Below are positions 11,019 to 22,052 of a stretch of DNA of 64,000 nt, piece after piece; position 1 is the stretch's first letter; the number at the start of each line of letters is the position of its first letter. Under the pieces are notes generated by a model, which saw nothing but the letters and a program-made list of their open reading frames with translations, did no database searches and had not been told where the DNA came from. The position numbers and the translations under genes are program-made. Location: assembly GCA_026168455.1 (NCBI GenBank), contig CM047429.1, positions 5,297,125 through 5,361,124 on the forward strand, given 5' to 3'. The stretch is from Theocolax elegans. Its lineage: Eukaryota > Arthropoda > Insecta > Hymenoptera > Cerocephalidae.

Positions 11019-11981
11019 TTATTTGTGAGCCCGTACCAACCTGCTGCTGCGTATGTAATTGTGGGTATGAACACTCCCTTTTATATTATATCTAGAGATC
11101 GATAGCCTAAACCCCATTCCTCTCTTGTCAGGAAGGCCAGCCTTTCGAAAATTCCTCTGTAACATGTAATTCTCCGTAACATGCGTTTGTAAGCTGAGAC
11201 CTTTGCCGAATGAAACGCCCAGATATTTAAACGGTTCCTGCCTTTTGATTCTTTGTCCGTTTATCCTGATTAGTACGTAACATTTTTGATGAAATGTTCC
11301 CTTCGCTAGTAACATTGCGCACTTATCTGGGGCATGTTTCATTTTGACATTTTCACTCCATTTCTTTATTATATTTATGGCCATTTGTCCTTTCCGTTCC
11401 AGTTCTTTACGGGATTCTCCTTCGATTATAATGGCTTGGTCATCTGCATTGGCTATCGTCTCGTGCCCTTCTCTGTCTAGCTTGTGTAGTACTTCATCAA
11501 ATACGACATTCCATGGAATTGGTCCTAGTAGAGATCCCTGCGGGCATCCCTTTGTCACATTTTTGCTTGCAAAATTGTCACCTTCGGTTATAATAACTTT
11601 CCTATTACAGAAGTAATCCCTGATGATATTGTACAGTCTCCAGGGGCAGTTCATGCCTCTCAGATTCTTAAGTACTCCCGGCTACCATACATTGTCAAAT
11701 GCTCCTTTAATGTCCAGAAACATTATGAGCACGTATCTACTGCTTGAGATGTGCACTTTGGTCTTTAAGTACACTATCGCATCTTCGGTTGATCTTCCTC
11801 TTCTAAAACCGTATTGTTTATCTGACAGACGTGGTTCCACAATTTGATCTAATTTTTGATTATCAGACCTTCCAGAATTTTTGCTAAAACTGGTAGCAGG
11901 CATATTGGTCTGTATGAGCTGATTAGACCAGGATCGTTTTCTCTTCCCTTCTTGATTGTTATTACTTTGCCTGTTTTCCAA
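11019..11981 (-). pseudogene. R1-like reverse transcriptase core
   Basis: Two joined frames carry the RT core. The first (11981-11682) has SDKQYGFRRGRSTEDAI and FLDIKGAFDNVW, the catalytic block A. It ends in a TAG where the family has Trp. The second (11654-11019) has NVTKGCPQGSLLGP (block B) and NADDQAIII (block C, with Ala-Asn in place of the usual Tyr before the Asp pair), then KMKHAPDKCAMLLAKG and FKYLGVSFGKGLSLQTH. The catalytic Asp residues survive, but the stop and altered block C argue against activity. Confidence 0.83.
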
Positions 11982-13027
11982 GTATTCGGAAATATACCAA
12001 GTTTTAGATAATTGTTGTACAGCCTTAACAGTTCTTCATCAACTACTGTAAGAGCAACTCTTATTATTTTCAGATCGAAACAGACGGTTCCTGGCGCTTT
12101 TCCTAATTTAATTTTCCTTACTTCTTGCACCATTTCCTGCCTTGTAAAACTCTCAGTTTTGCTGTATTCGTCTGTGTATCTTTGATTTTGTTGCTTTACT
12201 TCTCTCTGTTCTCTCGTCTCTATCTCCAGATTATCGTCTGGAAAGAGCTGATGAAGAATTTGCTCTGCTGTGTCATTCCAGGTCATAGTGTAGCCATCGT
12301 CTGTCTTTACATTACTTGCGATTTCTTTGACTCTAGCTTTTTTGGCAGCCAGTTTATATGGTAAGCTCCATGGGTTATCATTTCCTTGTTTGGTCACAAA
12401 TTCTTCCCATTTTTGGGTTTTGGTTGTGTCTATTAGTCTTTTATTTTGCTGCTTGGTCAATCTATAGGTTATTTTTGCGCGCTCTCTTATGTCCGGATCT
12501 CTCTCCTTTTGAAATTGTCTGCGAAGCCTGTTTGTATGTTTTTTAGCCTTTGTCAATTCCTCGTTCCACCATGGAACTTTTCTACTCGTCTTGTTCTTAG
12601 TGGGTATAGCTTTGTCACATGCTATTTTTATCCCATTTATTATGTCTTTAATGCCAGCGATTGTTGAACCAATATCCTGTCGGTGCGGTTGGGCGTTCCA
12701 ATTCTCTCTCAGTGTGTTAATAAACAATCCCCAGTCCGCTTTACTTGTTATATAACTTTTGATGTACTCTTGCTTCCTGTATCTTCCTCCCTGAGCTTGT
12801 TCCACTAATTCAAACGTTATTGCTCCATGGTTACTTGATGTCCAGTTTTCTTGGACTTTCCAGTTTTGTATTCTTTGTGCCATATCTGGTGAGGTTAGAG
12901 TTACATCAACATATCCTTCTCCAACTTCATTTGCGACTGTTGCATTACTATTGGGATCGTTTATTACTCTGAAATTATTCTGGAGTATAAATTCTTCTAG
13001 TTTCTCTCCTTTTGAATTCGATTCCAT
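11849..13027 (-). pseudogene. R1-like endonuclease C-terminus and RT N-terminal region
   Basis: A 392-codon open frame. Its first 80 residues match the end of an AP-like endonuclease, with GYVDVTLTSPDMAQRIQNW and then a SNHGAITFEL block where the catalytic His sits. A long linker follows (KVPWWNEELTKAKK, near 12570), then the start of the RT with APGTVCFDLKI (near 12090) and SSYRPICLLPVLAKILEGL (near 11890). The frame is lost there and continues in the 11682-11981 segment. The N-terminal endonuclease is absent because the element is 5'-truncated. Confidence 0.82.
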
Positions 13028-13040
13028 TGGGCCTCATAGT

Positions 13041-13367
13041 GGAGATCTTGCTGTTATACGCAAGCATACTGTTAATAGGCGTGAACCGCACGGCCTTTAT
13101 ATATATAGCTTATACATAGTAATTAGTACCGATAACGGCCGTAAGGTGGCTACCCCCTTATCGCGCCGTTCCCGTTATCAAGATAAGCGAGCGCCGTTAT
13201 AAGTATAGGCCAGTTCGAGCGTACAGCAGCTCGCCTTCTCCCACTACGGGAGTATCCCACCTTTCGAAATAATCACTGTACCATCTCTACAGTTTTTGAA
13301 TAAAAACAAATTTAAATTAAAGATCACTTATTGGTCATAATTATTAGCACCTTCTTCCATCCCATCC
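13041..13367. other. No gene; mixed sequence upstream of a GC-rich ORF
   Basis: Short palindromic words (GATAACGG-type, near 13130-13200) and a TATATATA box near 13100 precede the ORF at 13368. This could be promoter or LTR-like sequence of the element carrying that ORF. No terminal repeat could be paired. Confidence 0.3.
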
Positions 13368-13862
13368 ATGCCGTACGAACTCACCGAGAGCGACTACATT
13401 GGGCTCTCCCTCGCTCAAGACTTCGCCGCCCGGATCACCTTTGAGTACCGGAATTGGACCGCCGCTGCCCAGACCATCATCAAGAAGGACCAGGCCACCC
13501 AAACCGTCAGCAGCATCAGCACCCAGATGGAGCGACCGCTACCCCGACTCACTCCTCTCAAGGGTTGGCTGGTGGACAACGGCGTACAGCGGACGGTGCG
13601 GTTTGATCTATCACCTCCAGGGACTTCGAGGATCCGAGCAGAACCGCCACCTCCACCTAGGCGTGTTCCCGCCGCAGCAGCTACACCGTTAGAGGCAGTC
13701 CAACGCAAACCGACTAGGCCGAGACGACCACCTATTCCGGCAGCCCCGAAACCTCCATCTATTCAGCGGGCAGCAGCCTCGGTTAAACCTCGAGTGGTCG
13801 CCGACGTCATTCTGCCGCCTACAGGGCGCCTCCCGTTTCCTCCGAGGACACCTCGCCGTTAG
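13368..13862 (+). CDS. Proline-rich protein of unknown function, probably TE-derived
   Basis: A 164-codon open frame starting MPYELTESDYIGLSLAQDF. The first 60 residues look folded and mildly acidic. The rest is rich in Pro, Arg and Ala (PPPPPRR, PRRPPIPAAPKPP), i.e. disordered and basic. GC content is much higher than in neighbouring DNA, and the GC-rich stretch continues to about 14150. No signal peptide or membrane segment is seen. It sits between an R1-like relic and a long-armed transposon, so a gag/ORF1-like origin is likelier than a host gene. I recognise no family, and an alternative is chance openness caused by GC bias. Confidence 0.4.
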   Translation: MPYELTESDYIGLSLAQDFAARITFEYRNWTAAAQTIIKKDQATQTVSSISTQMERPLPRLTPLKGWLVDNGVQRTVRFDLSPPGTSRIRAEPPPPPRRVPAAAATPLEAVQRKPTRPRRPPIPAAPKPPSIQRAAASVKPRVVADVILPPTGRLPFPPRTPRR

Positions 13863-14968
13863 AGCGGCTCGCGCCTGGGTTGGTCGATCTTGACCAACCC
13901 TACTAAGAACTTCACAAAGTAAGCGGGGCTCACCAGCGGTCATCCGACCGTCCGACTCTGGCCACGAGTTTCTCGAGGCCAGGGCCAGGCTCGTAGAGAG
14001 CTAGTTGAGGGGTTATTGCTGTGTCCTCCCTCAGCCAACGCAGAAGCCACAACGACAGCGGCGTAGCGGACCAGCATCTACTCGGCCTTCCTGGCCGACA
14101 TACCGTCGACACCGGACTCACCAGCGTTACCCGACGCGCCGGCTTACGACATTGCGTTCAAATCAATACCAATTATAAAGCTCTTTCCTTGTAAAGCCGT
14201 CACTATCACTTGAAGTGATCTTAGATGTATCTCAATACCATTAGCTTTACAGTTTCCTATTTGGCATTGAACACCGTCAATGGCCCATCGGGTTTATTTA
14301 CATCCGTTATCTGGCAAGTAGTCATTCCAAGAAGCACCGCCTTTTTACCATTCTTTTCTCCAACTTCTGATTACTATAAAGATACCAGTAAGGCGTTGGT
14401 TACATTGAGAGTTGGGTTCTCATTACCGTTTTTTGTCACCTTTGGGCTAGCATCCGATTAGCCAACACATGACATTGTCATTGTGTTTTTGTATTACTAT
14501 TTGTATCTGTGACTTTCTACGGATTTTCCCTCAATGTCGTCTGAATCACCTAGCAGATGCGCAACGCCTCACTTCGTTCCTACTGCACGAAAATCTCCGC
14601 CAAGAGTAGTAAGGTCCCATCCGGTCACTAATTGGCATTAATGCTCCACACAAGAGTATGCACTGTCTGGTAGGACAGCCAGGCTTTGCTATTTAGGCAA
14701 GCCCGGGCCCCAGTATTATTCAGCGGCCTAGAAATGTCTTAACAATATTCATCCTAGGATGTTTCCATGAATACTCCACTTTTCAAGAAACACCTATCAC
14801 GAGCTCCAATTTGTATATATTAGTGTTATACTCATCAAGAAGGCCCCACTATGTCCACTCATAATCCTCTCCAAGTACCCGTTTATAGGGATCTCCCCAT
14901 ACACAGGCAAGTATTTCACCGTTTATAGCCACCCTCAAGGGTTGGGAAAAAATCGTTCATATATATAT
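13863..14968. other. No recognisable gene
   Basis: GC-rich until about 14150, then mixed sequence with a 78-codon plus-strand open frame (14225-14461) lacking any recognisable motif. Probably the rest of the same unidentified repeat. Confidence 0.3.
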
Positions 14969-15785
14969 GGGTCATTCCAATACTTTTTTGTAAATCGATC
15001 CGGGGGGGGTCAACCAATCGGGCTAAAAATTTAGTATGTTACTATACTATAAAAAAAAGTAAGTGAGCCAAAATTTTAGCCTTCTAAATCAATTAAGGAC
15101 GTAGGTATGCGATTTTAAACATTCAAAAATAGGCTATTTTTCATCATTTTTTAACATTTTTCAAAGTAGCACCAAAATTCGAGAAATTAGTATTTTCTTA
15201 TCCAGTCCAGGGCAAAGTCTTCGTATTACTACAGACTTTTAATCTAGCTATATAGAATACAATTATTTTGTAAACAAAAATTTTGACATAGCTAAATATA
15301 AACACTTGTTTTTTTAAATTTTGCACATTTTCTAAGTGCTACCAAATTAACAGTTTTTGATATTTTTAAAAAAACCCAACGCGGTTAGATTTGTATTGGT
15401 ATAAGCTTTCTTTCTGTTCCAGGTTTACTATAAAAAGTTAATTTGGCTTAAAGTTATGCTAATTTAAATTTGACCTAAAATGCAAAAAAACACGTTTTTT
15501 GGTATTTTCTAATGCTCACAACGTCGGTCTACCTAAATTTTTTTTTACCAAAATTTGGGTGAAACTCGGTTTTTGTAGGTAGAAAATGATCCCGTAGTTA
15601 CTGCAATGGATATTTGACTTTGGCACACGTTTATTAACGTTTGAAAATTTTTTTTTTTGCATTCTTGCGCAAAACTTATCGGATTACTGCAAGGTCTAAA
15701 ATGTCTTGTATTTTGAGTGTTATCACAGGTAACATCCATACTATAGGTAACTTTTTAAACTAATAGGAATATAGTTTAAAGAAAT
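14969..15785. repeat. Left arm of the 817-bp inverted repeat
   Basis: Pairs with 17076-17894. Differences from the other arm are few and scattered, so the insertion is young or the arms are homogenised. Confidence 0.9.
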
Positions 15786-15908
15786 TTTCATGTTTATTTT
15801 TTACCTATTTTTGGCATATTTTTACTATTTTACTCGTTTTTGTACACTTATCATTACATTTTGCTTTTCTAATTGAAATTTACTTTATTAATTTCAATAA
15901 AGATTGTT

Positions 15909-16697
15909 TTATTTAATTCTATTTGTTATTTTAATTATATGATCGGTATTGTCTAATGTAATTTCTTTAACACTTATCGAAGTTTCATCTATTGGTTTAA
16001 AGCAATGATATTTTTTTGTGTTTGGTATAGTTTTTGCATCTTTAAATCTGCTTGTTAGCCATTTATTTTTTTGAATGACGCGATTTTCATCAATGTATAA
16101 ACATCTAGAAGCAAAATGGTAATTTTAGTTTTCTTTACCTAAAGCTGTAGAAATTTGTGTGCAAAAAGCTTGCTCTAAATCTTGCAAAGTATCATCTGTA
16201 CACTTTCTATGAATTTCATATGGATCACAGCAAAATTTAAATTTATTTTTAAAATCAGTTATTTTGGATTTAACCAATTGAAAACAGTTTTTACAAATTT
16301 TTTGACCTGGTATTAATTTAATAGAAGTACTTTGAAAGAATTTATCACTAATATCAAATTTGATAGATATTAAATTTAATGTTATATTTTTCTTATGATT
16401 ATTAAAAGGATTAGCACAATATATGTGTTTACTCTCATAGTAAGTTAAATATTTAGCGAGGTGATGACTGCATATAAATATATTTTCCTTCTGATTAATA
16501 GGTGGAATGCGATAATATAAATATTTTTGTTCTTTCTCACTTAGGTTAGATAGTGAAATTAAATCCTTCCTTTTCGTAAATGTTCCAATATGACACTGAT
16601 CATTTAGTAATTCCCCAATGTTACAATTAGTCTCCATGTTTATGATCCTTAATAGTACACAAAAAGAAAATATAATTAACCTAGTGGTATTTAACAA
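15909..16697 (-). pseudogene. Cys/His-rich protein of a long-armed transposon, one in-frame stop
   Basis: A minus-strand frame of 263 codons interrupted by one TAA at 16125-16127. The first 190 codons are open. After the stop the same frame stays open to 15909 with protein-like sequence (CLYIDENRVIQKNKWL). The methionine at about 16639 (METNCNIGELL) is a likelier start than the upstream one, whose extension is hydrophobic. The protein has a duplicated metal-binding-like motif: ICSHH...CANPFNNHKK (about residues 75-107) and ICKNC...CCDPYEIHRK (about 134-165), i.e. C-x2-H/C, a spacer of about 20, then C-x-[DN]-P-x3-H-[KR]-K. No catalytic DDE or other nuclease motif is visible. It may be a DNA-binding or accessory protein of the element. 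Function unknown. Confidence 0.6.
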
Positions 16698-16910
16698 TTC
16701 GTTTCGAATACACTAAAGTGAAGAGGTTAGCTCTATATGGTTTACGTGTACTCAACAACACACAGCAGACTAACTTTTCACGCACGAACTAACCGAAATT
16801 AAGAGAGAGGTACGGTACACAACCACTGTCCCGCGCGTCATCTGTTTACTGCGTTTCTATTTTGTTTGCATCGATTTCCTCGAAATTTCGACGCAAAAAA
16901 TTAATTATTA

Positions 16911-16942
<32 letters not shown>

Positions 16943-16945
16943 GTA
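16911..16945. repeat. (ATT)n microsatellite
   Basis: About eleven ATT units within the core of the long-armed element. Confidence 0.9.
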
Positions 16946-17075
16946 TTATATGTATCCATGATGGTGTGCTTAATATAAAAATGTCTAATAAACAAGGCTT
17001 AGGTTAAAATTAATAATTGAGGCTTAAATTAATCCAGGCTGATACCGCATTCCGTTTTCGATTCTTATTCTCTTC

Positions 17076-17894
17076 ATTTCTTTAAACTATATTCCTATTA
17101 GTTTTAAAAGTTACCTATAGTATGGATGTTACCTGTGATAACACTCAAAATACAAGACATTTTAGACCTTGCAGTAATCCGATAAGTCTTGCGCAAGAAT
17201 GCAAAAAAAAAAAAATTTTCAAACGTTAATAAACGTGTGCCAAAGTCAAATATCCATTGCAGTAACTACGGGATCATTTTCTACATACAAAAACCGAGTT
17301 TCACCCAAATTTTGGTAAAAAAAAATTTAGGTAGACCAACGTTGTGAGCATTAGAAAATACCAAAAAACGTGTTTTTTTGCATTTTAGGTCAAATTTAAA
17401 TTAGCATAACTTTAAGCCAAATTAACTTTTTATAGTAAACCTGGAACAGAAAGAAAGCTTATACCAATACAAATCTAACCGCGTTGGGTTTTTTTAAAAA
17501 TATCAAAAACTGTTAATTTGGTAGCACTTAGAAAATGTGCAATATTTAAAAAAACAAGTGTTTATATTTAGCTGTGTCAAAATTTTTGTTTACAAAATAA
17601 TTGTATTCTATATAGCTAGATTAAAAGTCTGTAGTAATACAAAGACTTTGCCCTGGACTGGATAAGAAAATACTAATTTCTCGAATTTTGGTGCTACTTT
17701 GAAAAATATTAAAAAATGATGAAAAATAGCCTATTTTTGAATGTTTAAAATCGCATACCTACGTCCTTAATTGATTTAGAAGGCTAAAATTTTGGCTCAC
17801 TTACTTTTTTTTATAGTATAGTAACATACTAAATTTTTAGCCCGATTGGTTGACCCCCCCCGGATCGATTTACAAAAAAGTATTGGAATGACCC
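17076..17894. repeat. Right arm of the 817-bp inverted repeat
   Basis: Inverted partner of 14969-15785. It ends TATTGGAATGACCC next to ATATATATAT and a TG/GTGC microsatellite. Confidence 0.9.
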
Positions 17895-17904
17895 ATATAT
17901 ATAT

Positions 17905-17929
17905 GTGTGTGTGTGTGTATGTGTGTGTG

Positions 17930-17984
<55 letters not shown>
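17905..17984. repeat. (TG)n followed by (GTGC)n microsatellite
   Basis: A TG run passes into about 14 GTGC units directly beyond the right end of the long-armed transposon and its ATATATATAT flank. Confidence 0.95.
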
Positions 17985-18595
17985 CACTGTAGGTATCTGA
18001 TAACCAGCGATTCTTCTGCCAATTTTGTTATAACGTTGCAGCTAAAGATATTGACGTGACGCAGATGTTGCCTAGTGAGCGAGGCGGAAACTCTGGAAGG
18101 AAATGTTTCCTATGTATGCGCAAGATAAAAACAAATGCAGCTTACCATATTAATACCAAGAGTCCAGAACTACCCGTCCACTCCTCAGATAGTAGCAGAA
18201 AGTGATTTTATTAAAATCTGACAACGCCGTTATAGATAAATTGGTTGCGCTCTATCGATTGGACGTGAAACCAACTTCTGGTTTCAATCCGGAAAAACAT
18301 TTTTTTTAAATGGAACATGCATATTTTCTTCTCAGATTCGGATTTTATGTTGAAAGATACAAAACTTTTATTTGAAAATTTTCTTTGTAAATATTTGATT
18401 TTTGACCTCTAATTGATCTTTGAAGTTTATAGACCGAAGGATCGTATTTACATTGCGAATTCACACATTTTATATCTGAAATCGAACATGTGATACTTAA
18501 ATATCACATTTTTTGAATTTTTGGAGGTCGTCGATTCTAAAATCTGAGGTCAGCTTGTTGATATCTGGTTATTTATTTATTTTTTTTTATCTGAA
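17985..18595. other. No recognisable gene
   Basis: Unique-looking AT-rich sequence before the Ty3/gypsy relic. No coding motif is seen. Confidence 0.35.
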
Positions 18596-20560
18596 GGGTG
18601 GACGGTTGGTTTTTCCGCAAAACTTCGACTCATTCAGGAGGAAAGAGATTTTTGTCGACAACGACTTCGCTATTTCGATCACGTGACAAAGCCGAAGTAA
18701 AAACCGTCAGCGCACTACCCATACCGATGATTATGAAACAGTTACAGAATATAATGCAATTTGTTATCATAGTATCGCCATTTTATCCCGAATGTTTCCA
18801 AGATTACTGCACCGTTTGGCATTGAGGACCAGAACAACAAGAGACATTTGAGAATTTAATATATCACTTAAGTAAAGACCCAGTTTTGGCATGTATAGAT
18901 TCTGAAAGAACTATGGGTCTTCAAATCCTGCAAGCAACGATGGATTAGGAGTTGTTGTAACTTTTAGAGGGCCGAAGTGCCTGTAGGCGTCATATGTTTT
19001 TTCGTTCATTAAGCAGATTTAAGTTGGTCTTTAAGGGTTATTTAGGTCTCTGAACTTGATTCTGTCATCAAAACGAATATTCAAAGTAGCAGAAGTAATA
19101 TGGCAAATACTATTCCAGGTGATTTTTTTAAACTTTCCACCTGAATATTTCAGAAACCGCGGCACATATCCCGACATTCTAAAGGTTAATAGAAGAAGTT
19201 TACGTACAAGATCGAGTAATAGCCTGTGCGAGTCAAATTCTCAATAATGCAGAAAATAATTATTCATCAACAGAAAAGGAGTGTCTACTCGTAAAATGGG
19301 ACATTTTAAAAATGCAAACTTATTTTAAGGACATTACTTGATTCTACTCACCGATCATCAGTCCCTAAAATGGTTGGAAAAGATTGGTAATCCATCCAGA
19401 AAAATAGCTCGATGGAGATGAGAACTAGGTTATTGGGACATTAAAGTACGATACCGAAGAGGAGCCGAAAATAACATAACCGATGCATTATCAAGAGAGA
19501 CCGTAGAACTAAGCTATGCCAATACGCCGATCGATTGTACCTGGTATAAGACAAAGTTATATAATGTAAAAATCGGCTAAAAGAAAACCCGGAGTATACG
19601 TAACCAAAAATTGAAAATTAAAAAATAGTAATGAATACTCCAAGAATGTTACGACAAGCCGACCGCAGGACACTTAGGTATTGGCAAGACACTAATCCAC
19701 CTTGCCCGTAATTATCATTCGCATGGCATTTACTTATCAAGAGCTGAATTAACGGACTTAAGAAATGTGCAAAAGTTATGCGAAATAGTTTCCATGGATC
19801 TTACAGATCCACAACCCAGATTAATTAAAGGAAGGATATGGTTGTTGATTGTGCAAGATCGTGTTTCCAAGGGGGTAGAGTTGAGAGCCCTAAGCAAAGC
19901 AACCAGGGAGGTTATTACAAGTTCTACCAAAGAAGAAATTTTCTTCGTCATGGGTATTCGAACGTCATTATTAGCGACAACGATAAGCAGTTCGTTAGCA
20001 AAGAAGTAGAAAATCTGCTGACGAGTTTCCAAATTACTTACCGAAGGACATCGCCTTATTCTCCGTAATGTAATCCCACGGAACGAGCAACCACGTTATT
20101 AAAACACTGGTGACTCAGAATGTCGAAAGAAATCAAACACAATAAGACAAATACAATACCGCCTGGAATTTAACTGGCATTTCCCCAGTTGACGTGAACA
20201 TATTAAGGAATTTATAGTCCGACAACTGACTACTAGAAACATCTGCGATACCGAAACGTAAATTAAGCTTAAAGGTTCTAGGAACAGCAGAAACATTATA
20301 ATCTTTGACAAAGATTATGGATTTCTAATGTAGGAGACATGTTATGGATGAGGCAACATAAACTATCCAATACGGCCGATAAGTTTTATATCGTAGCTCT
20401 ATAATTCGTTGGGCCACATAAGATAAAACGGAACATCTCACCCGTAATTTATAATCTCGAGAAATTCTTCGTTGAGCAAACGTTGTGATTAAAAACCGTA
20501 CTGAACTCCCTTTGTGAACGCACACGGTGAACATACAAACTTCAAATATTCACGAAATAT
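18596..20560 (+). pseudogene. Ty3/gypsy LTR retrotransposon pol relic (RT end, RNase H, integrase)
   Basis: A heavily broken plus-strand pol. Blocks in order are the RT connection segment (GPEQQETFENLIYHLSKDPVL, near 18830-18900), an RNase H start reduced to ASNDGLGVVVT (near 18930), and RVIACASQILNNAENNYSST and EKECL (near 19210-19290). TDHQSLKWLEK (near 19350) and RYRRGAENNITDALSRE (near 19450-19500) follow. The integrase starts with an HLGIGKTLIHLARNYH zinc-binding segment (near 19670-19720). Its core has SMDLTDPQPR, VQDRVSK (near 19790-19870) and SDNDKQFVSKEV (near 19970-20010). A FVGPHKIKRNISPVIYNLE GPY/F-type tail is near 20410-20460. Many stops and frameshifts; no LTRs recognised. Confidence 0.82.
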
Positions 20561-21900
20561 CTAAGAATTCCCTATTTTGCGCAGATATCCCGGATTACCT
20601 CTAAAATTCCCGAAATATCCATAAATCCCTTAATTAGTGTACATATACTATAGTGTACACTTACCGCATCTTTACCATTGTTTTGTGAGCACACATAATC
20701 ATATCCTTCTACCAATCACTGTATACCAAACAGATAAACGTCTCGCATCAGAAATAGTTCTAAATTAAGTTGTAGTCATTCGTTGTCTATTAGTAAGTAA
20801 GTTGTTTCTTTCTATTTTTTTTTACATACCAATTAAACCACGGTCACCATAGTTTACTATTTTTGTGTTAAGAATATTCTTAATTTTTCTTAAGAATATA
20901 TTTTATGTTTTAAACTTCATTATACATCTATATATTTCAAATTATTAATCGAAACGGAATTTTGAAAACTAAGACATGTTTGCAAAGATTCACACCGTTA
21001 TAAAGTACTTAAAACCAAACTTTAAATTTTTTATTTCAGATACCAATTTTCCAAAAATAATTCGAAATTAATGTTTTTACTTCACCCTACATATAATAAT
21101 CTACACATACAGATACATATTAATCCTAATCATCAAATCAGTATTAAGTATAGAGTTATGTCAGATAAGAAAAAAGATTGATTTTTTGCTCTCTAGTTAA
21201 TTCCCAAAGGAAAGTGGTCTATATATTCGTGATGAATAGTTGAGTTTGAATGAAACAATAAATGCAAGTCAATGAAGTAAAGTTAAAAATATCCCGCACG
21301 AAACATATATTTCATACCTATCTAATATTTTAATAAAAAAGTTTTTAGGAAAATTGTGTAAACACTTGGTCATATAAAGTTTTATACAAAATTAATACAT
21401 CTTACAACCTTAAATATTTTCGTAATTTCTACAAAATAAAATCATATAAAGGATTAGAAAAATTGAATTTTTATAATAATTAATTAATTAATTTTAATAT
21501 TGTAAATTTTTATTAATGAAAGTTGTTTGTTTCACTTATTCATCGCAATCATAGCCACGGATTCGATCTTTCCTTTTCGGAAATAACTAGAAGACAGGAA
21601 ATCCAATTATTTTACAAGCTGGTATAATCCCTTGCCCTGCACTGCATCCAATCTTGCAGTAACGGTTTTCTATGCATTGGCCCACCTTTCAAGACATTAC
21701 AAAAGTTAAAACTTCATAAAAATAATATTTAATTATTGTATTTTTAATAAAATAATTACGGGACCCCATAATTGAAATTTGAATTTACTGATGAAAAATT
21801 GATAAGCATTTATAGCTGTCATTAAAAGTACAGATCATGTTTTTGTAGGTTTACAGAATTATTTGTTCAGCATTTTATTAATTTTTAAATATATATATAG
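20561..21900. other. AT-rich sequence, likely intronic
   Basis: No gene or clear repeat. The last bases (ending ATATATATAG at 21900) form the splice acceptor of the first visible E(Pc) exon. Confidence 0.4.
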
Positions 21901-22052
21901 CCCACATCAGGTGGATTTGGAAACTGGCCTTGGTGCAATAGGAATGATGGAGGATTGGCTGATAAAAAATATAGATTCGCACTTACAAGTATTAGTAAAC
22001 CAACTCCAAGATGTATTGGACTTGCAAGGCGCAGAATGGGTCGAGGCGGGAG
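21901..22052 (+). CDS. E(Pc): E(Pc) exon a
   Basis: 152 bp, entered in frame 0 after ATATATATAG, left in phase 2 at GGGAG|GTATAA. It encodes the GNWPWC to ARRRMGRGG segment, whose basic Arg-rich end is strongly conserved in the family. Confidence 0.82.

Larger units (their letters stand above)
10296..13040 (-). mobile_element. R1-like non-LTR retrotransposon, 5'-truncated
   Basis: A minus-strand non-LTR element. In the sense direction it has the C-terminal part of an AP-like endonuclease, a reverse transcriptase and a C-terminal Cys/His knuckle. The 5' end is cut within the endonuclease at about 13040, as is usual after incomplete target-primed reverse transcription. Domain order, the FRRGRSTEDAI and GCPQGS motifs and the terminal Cys/His motif point to the R1 clade or a close relative. 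It is inactive: one nonsense codon near 11680 and frameshifts near 11880 and 10600-11000. It preserves long open frames, so it is younger than most relics here. Confidence 0.82.
14969..17894. mobile_element. Long-inverted-repeat DNA transposon, unassigned family
   Basis: A 2926-bp element with two inverted arms of about 817 bp (14969-15785 and 17076-17894) that are nearly identical. It starts GGGTCATTCCAATAC and ends with the complement. Both sides are flanked by ATATATATAT, so the target is (AT)n and the duplication length cannot be fixed. The 1.3 kb core carries one Cys/His-rich minus-strand ORF with a single in-frame stop. The terminal word resembles that of the 29195-30190 foldback (GGGGTATTCCACGTG), which also lies in an ATAT target, so the two may share a transposase. 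I cannot place it in a named superfamily. Confidence 0.82.

Noticed and set aside
14225..14461. 78-codon hydrophobic ORF
   Set aside because: No family resemblance or supporting context. Composition matches the surrounding unidentified repeat.
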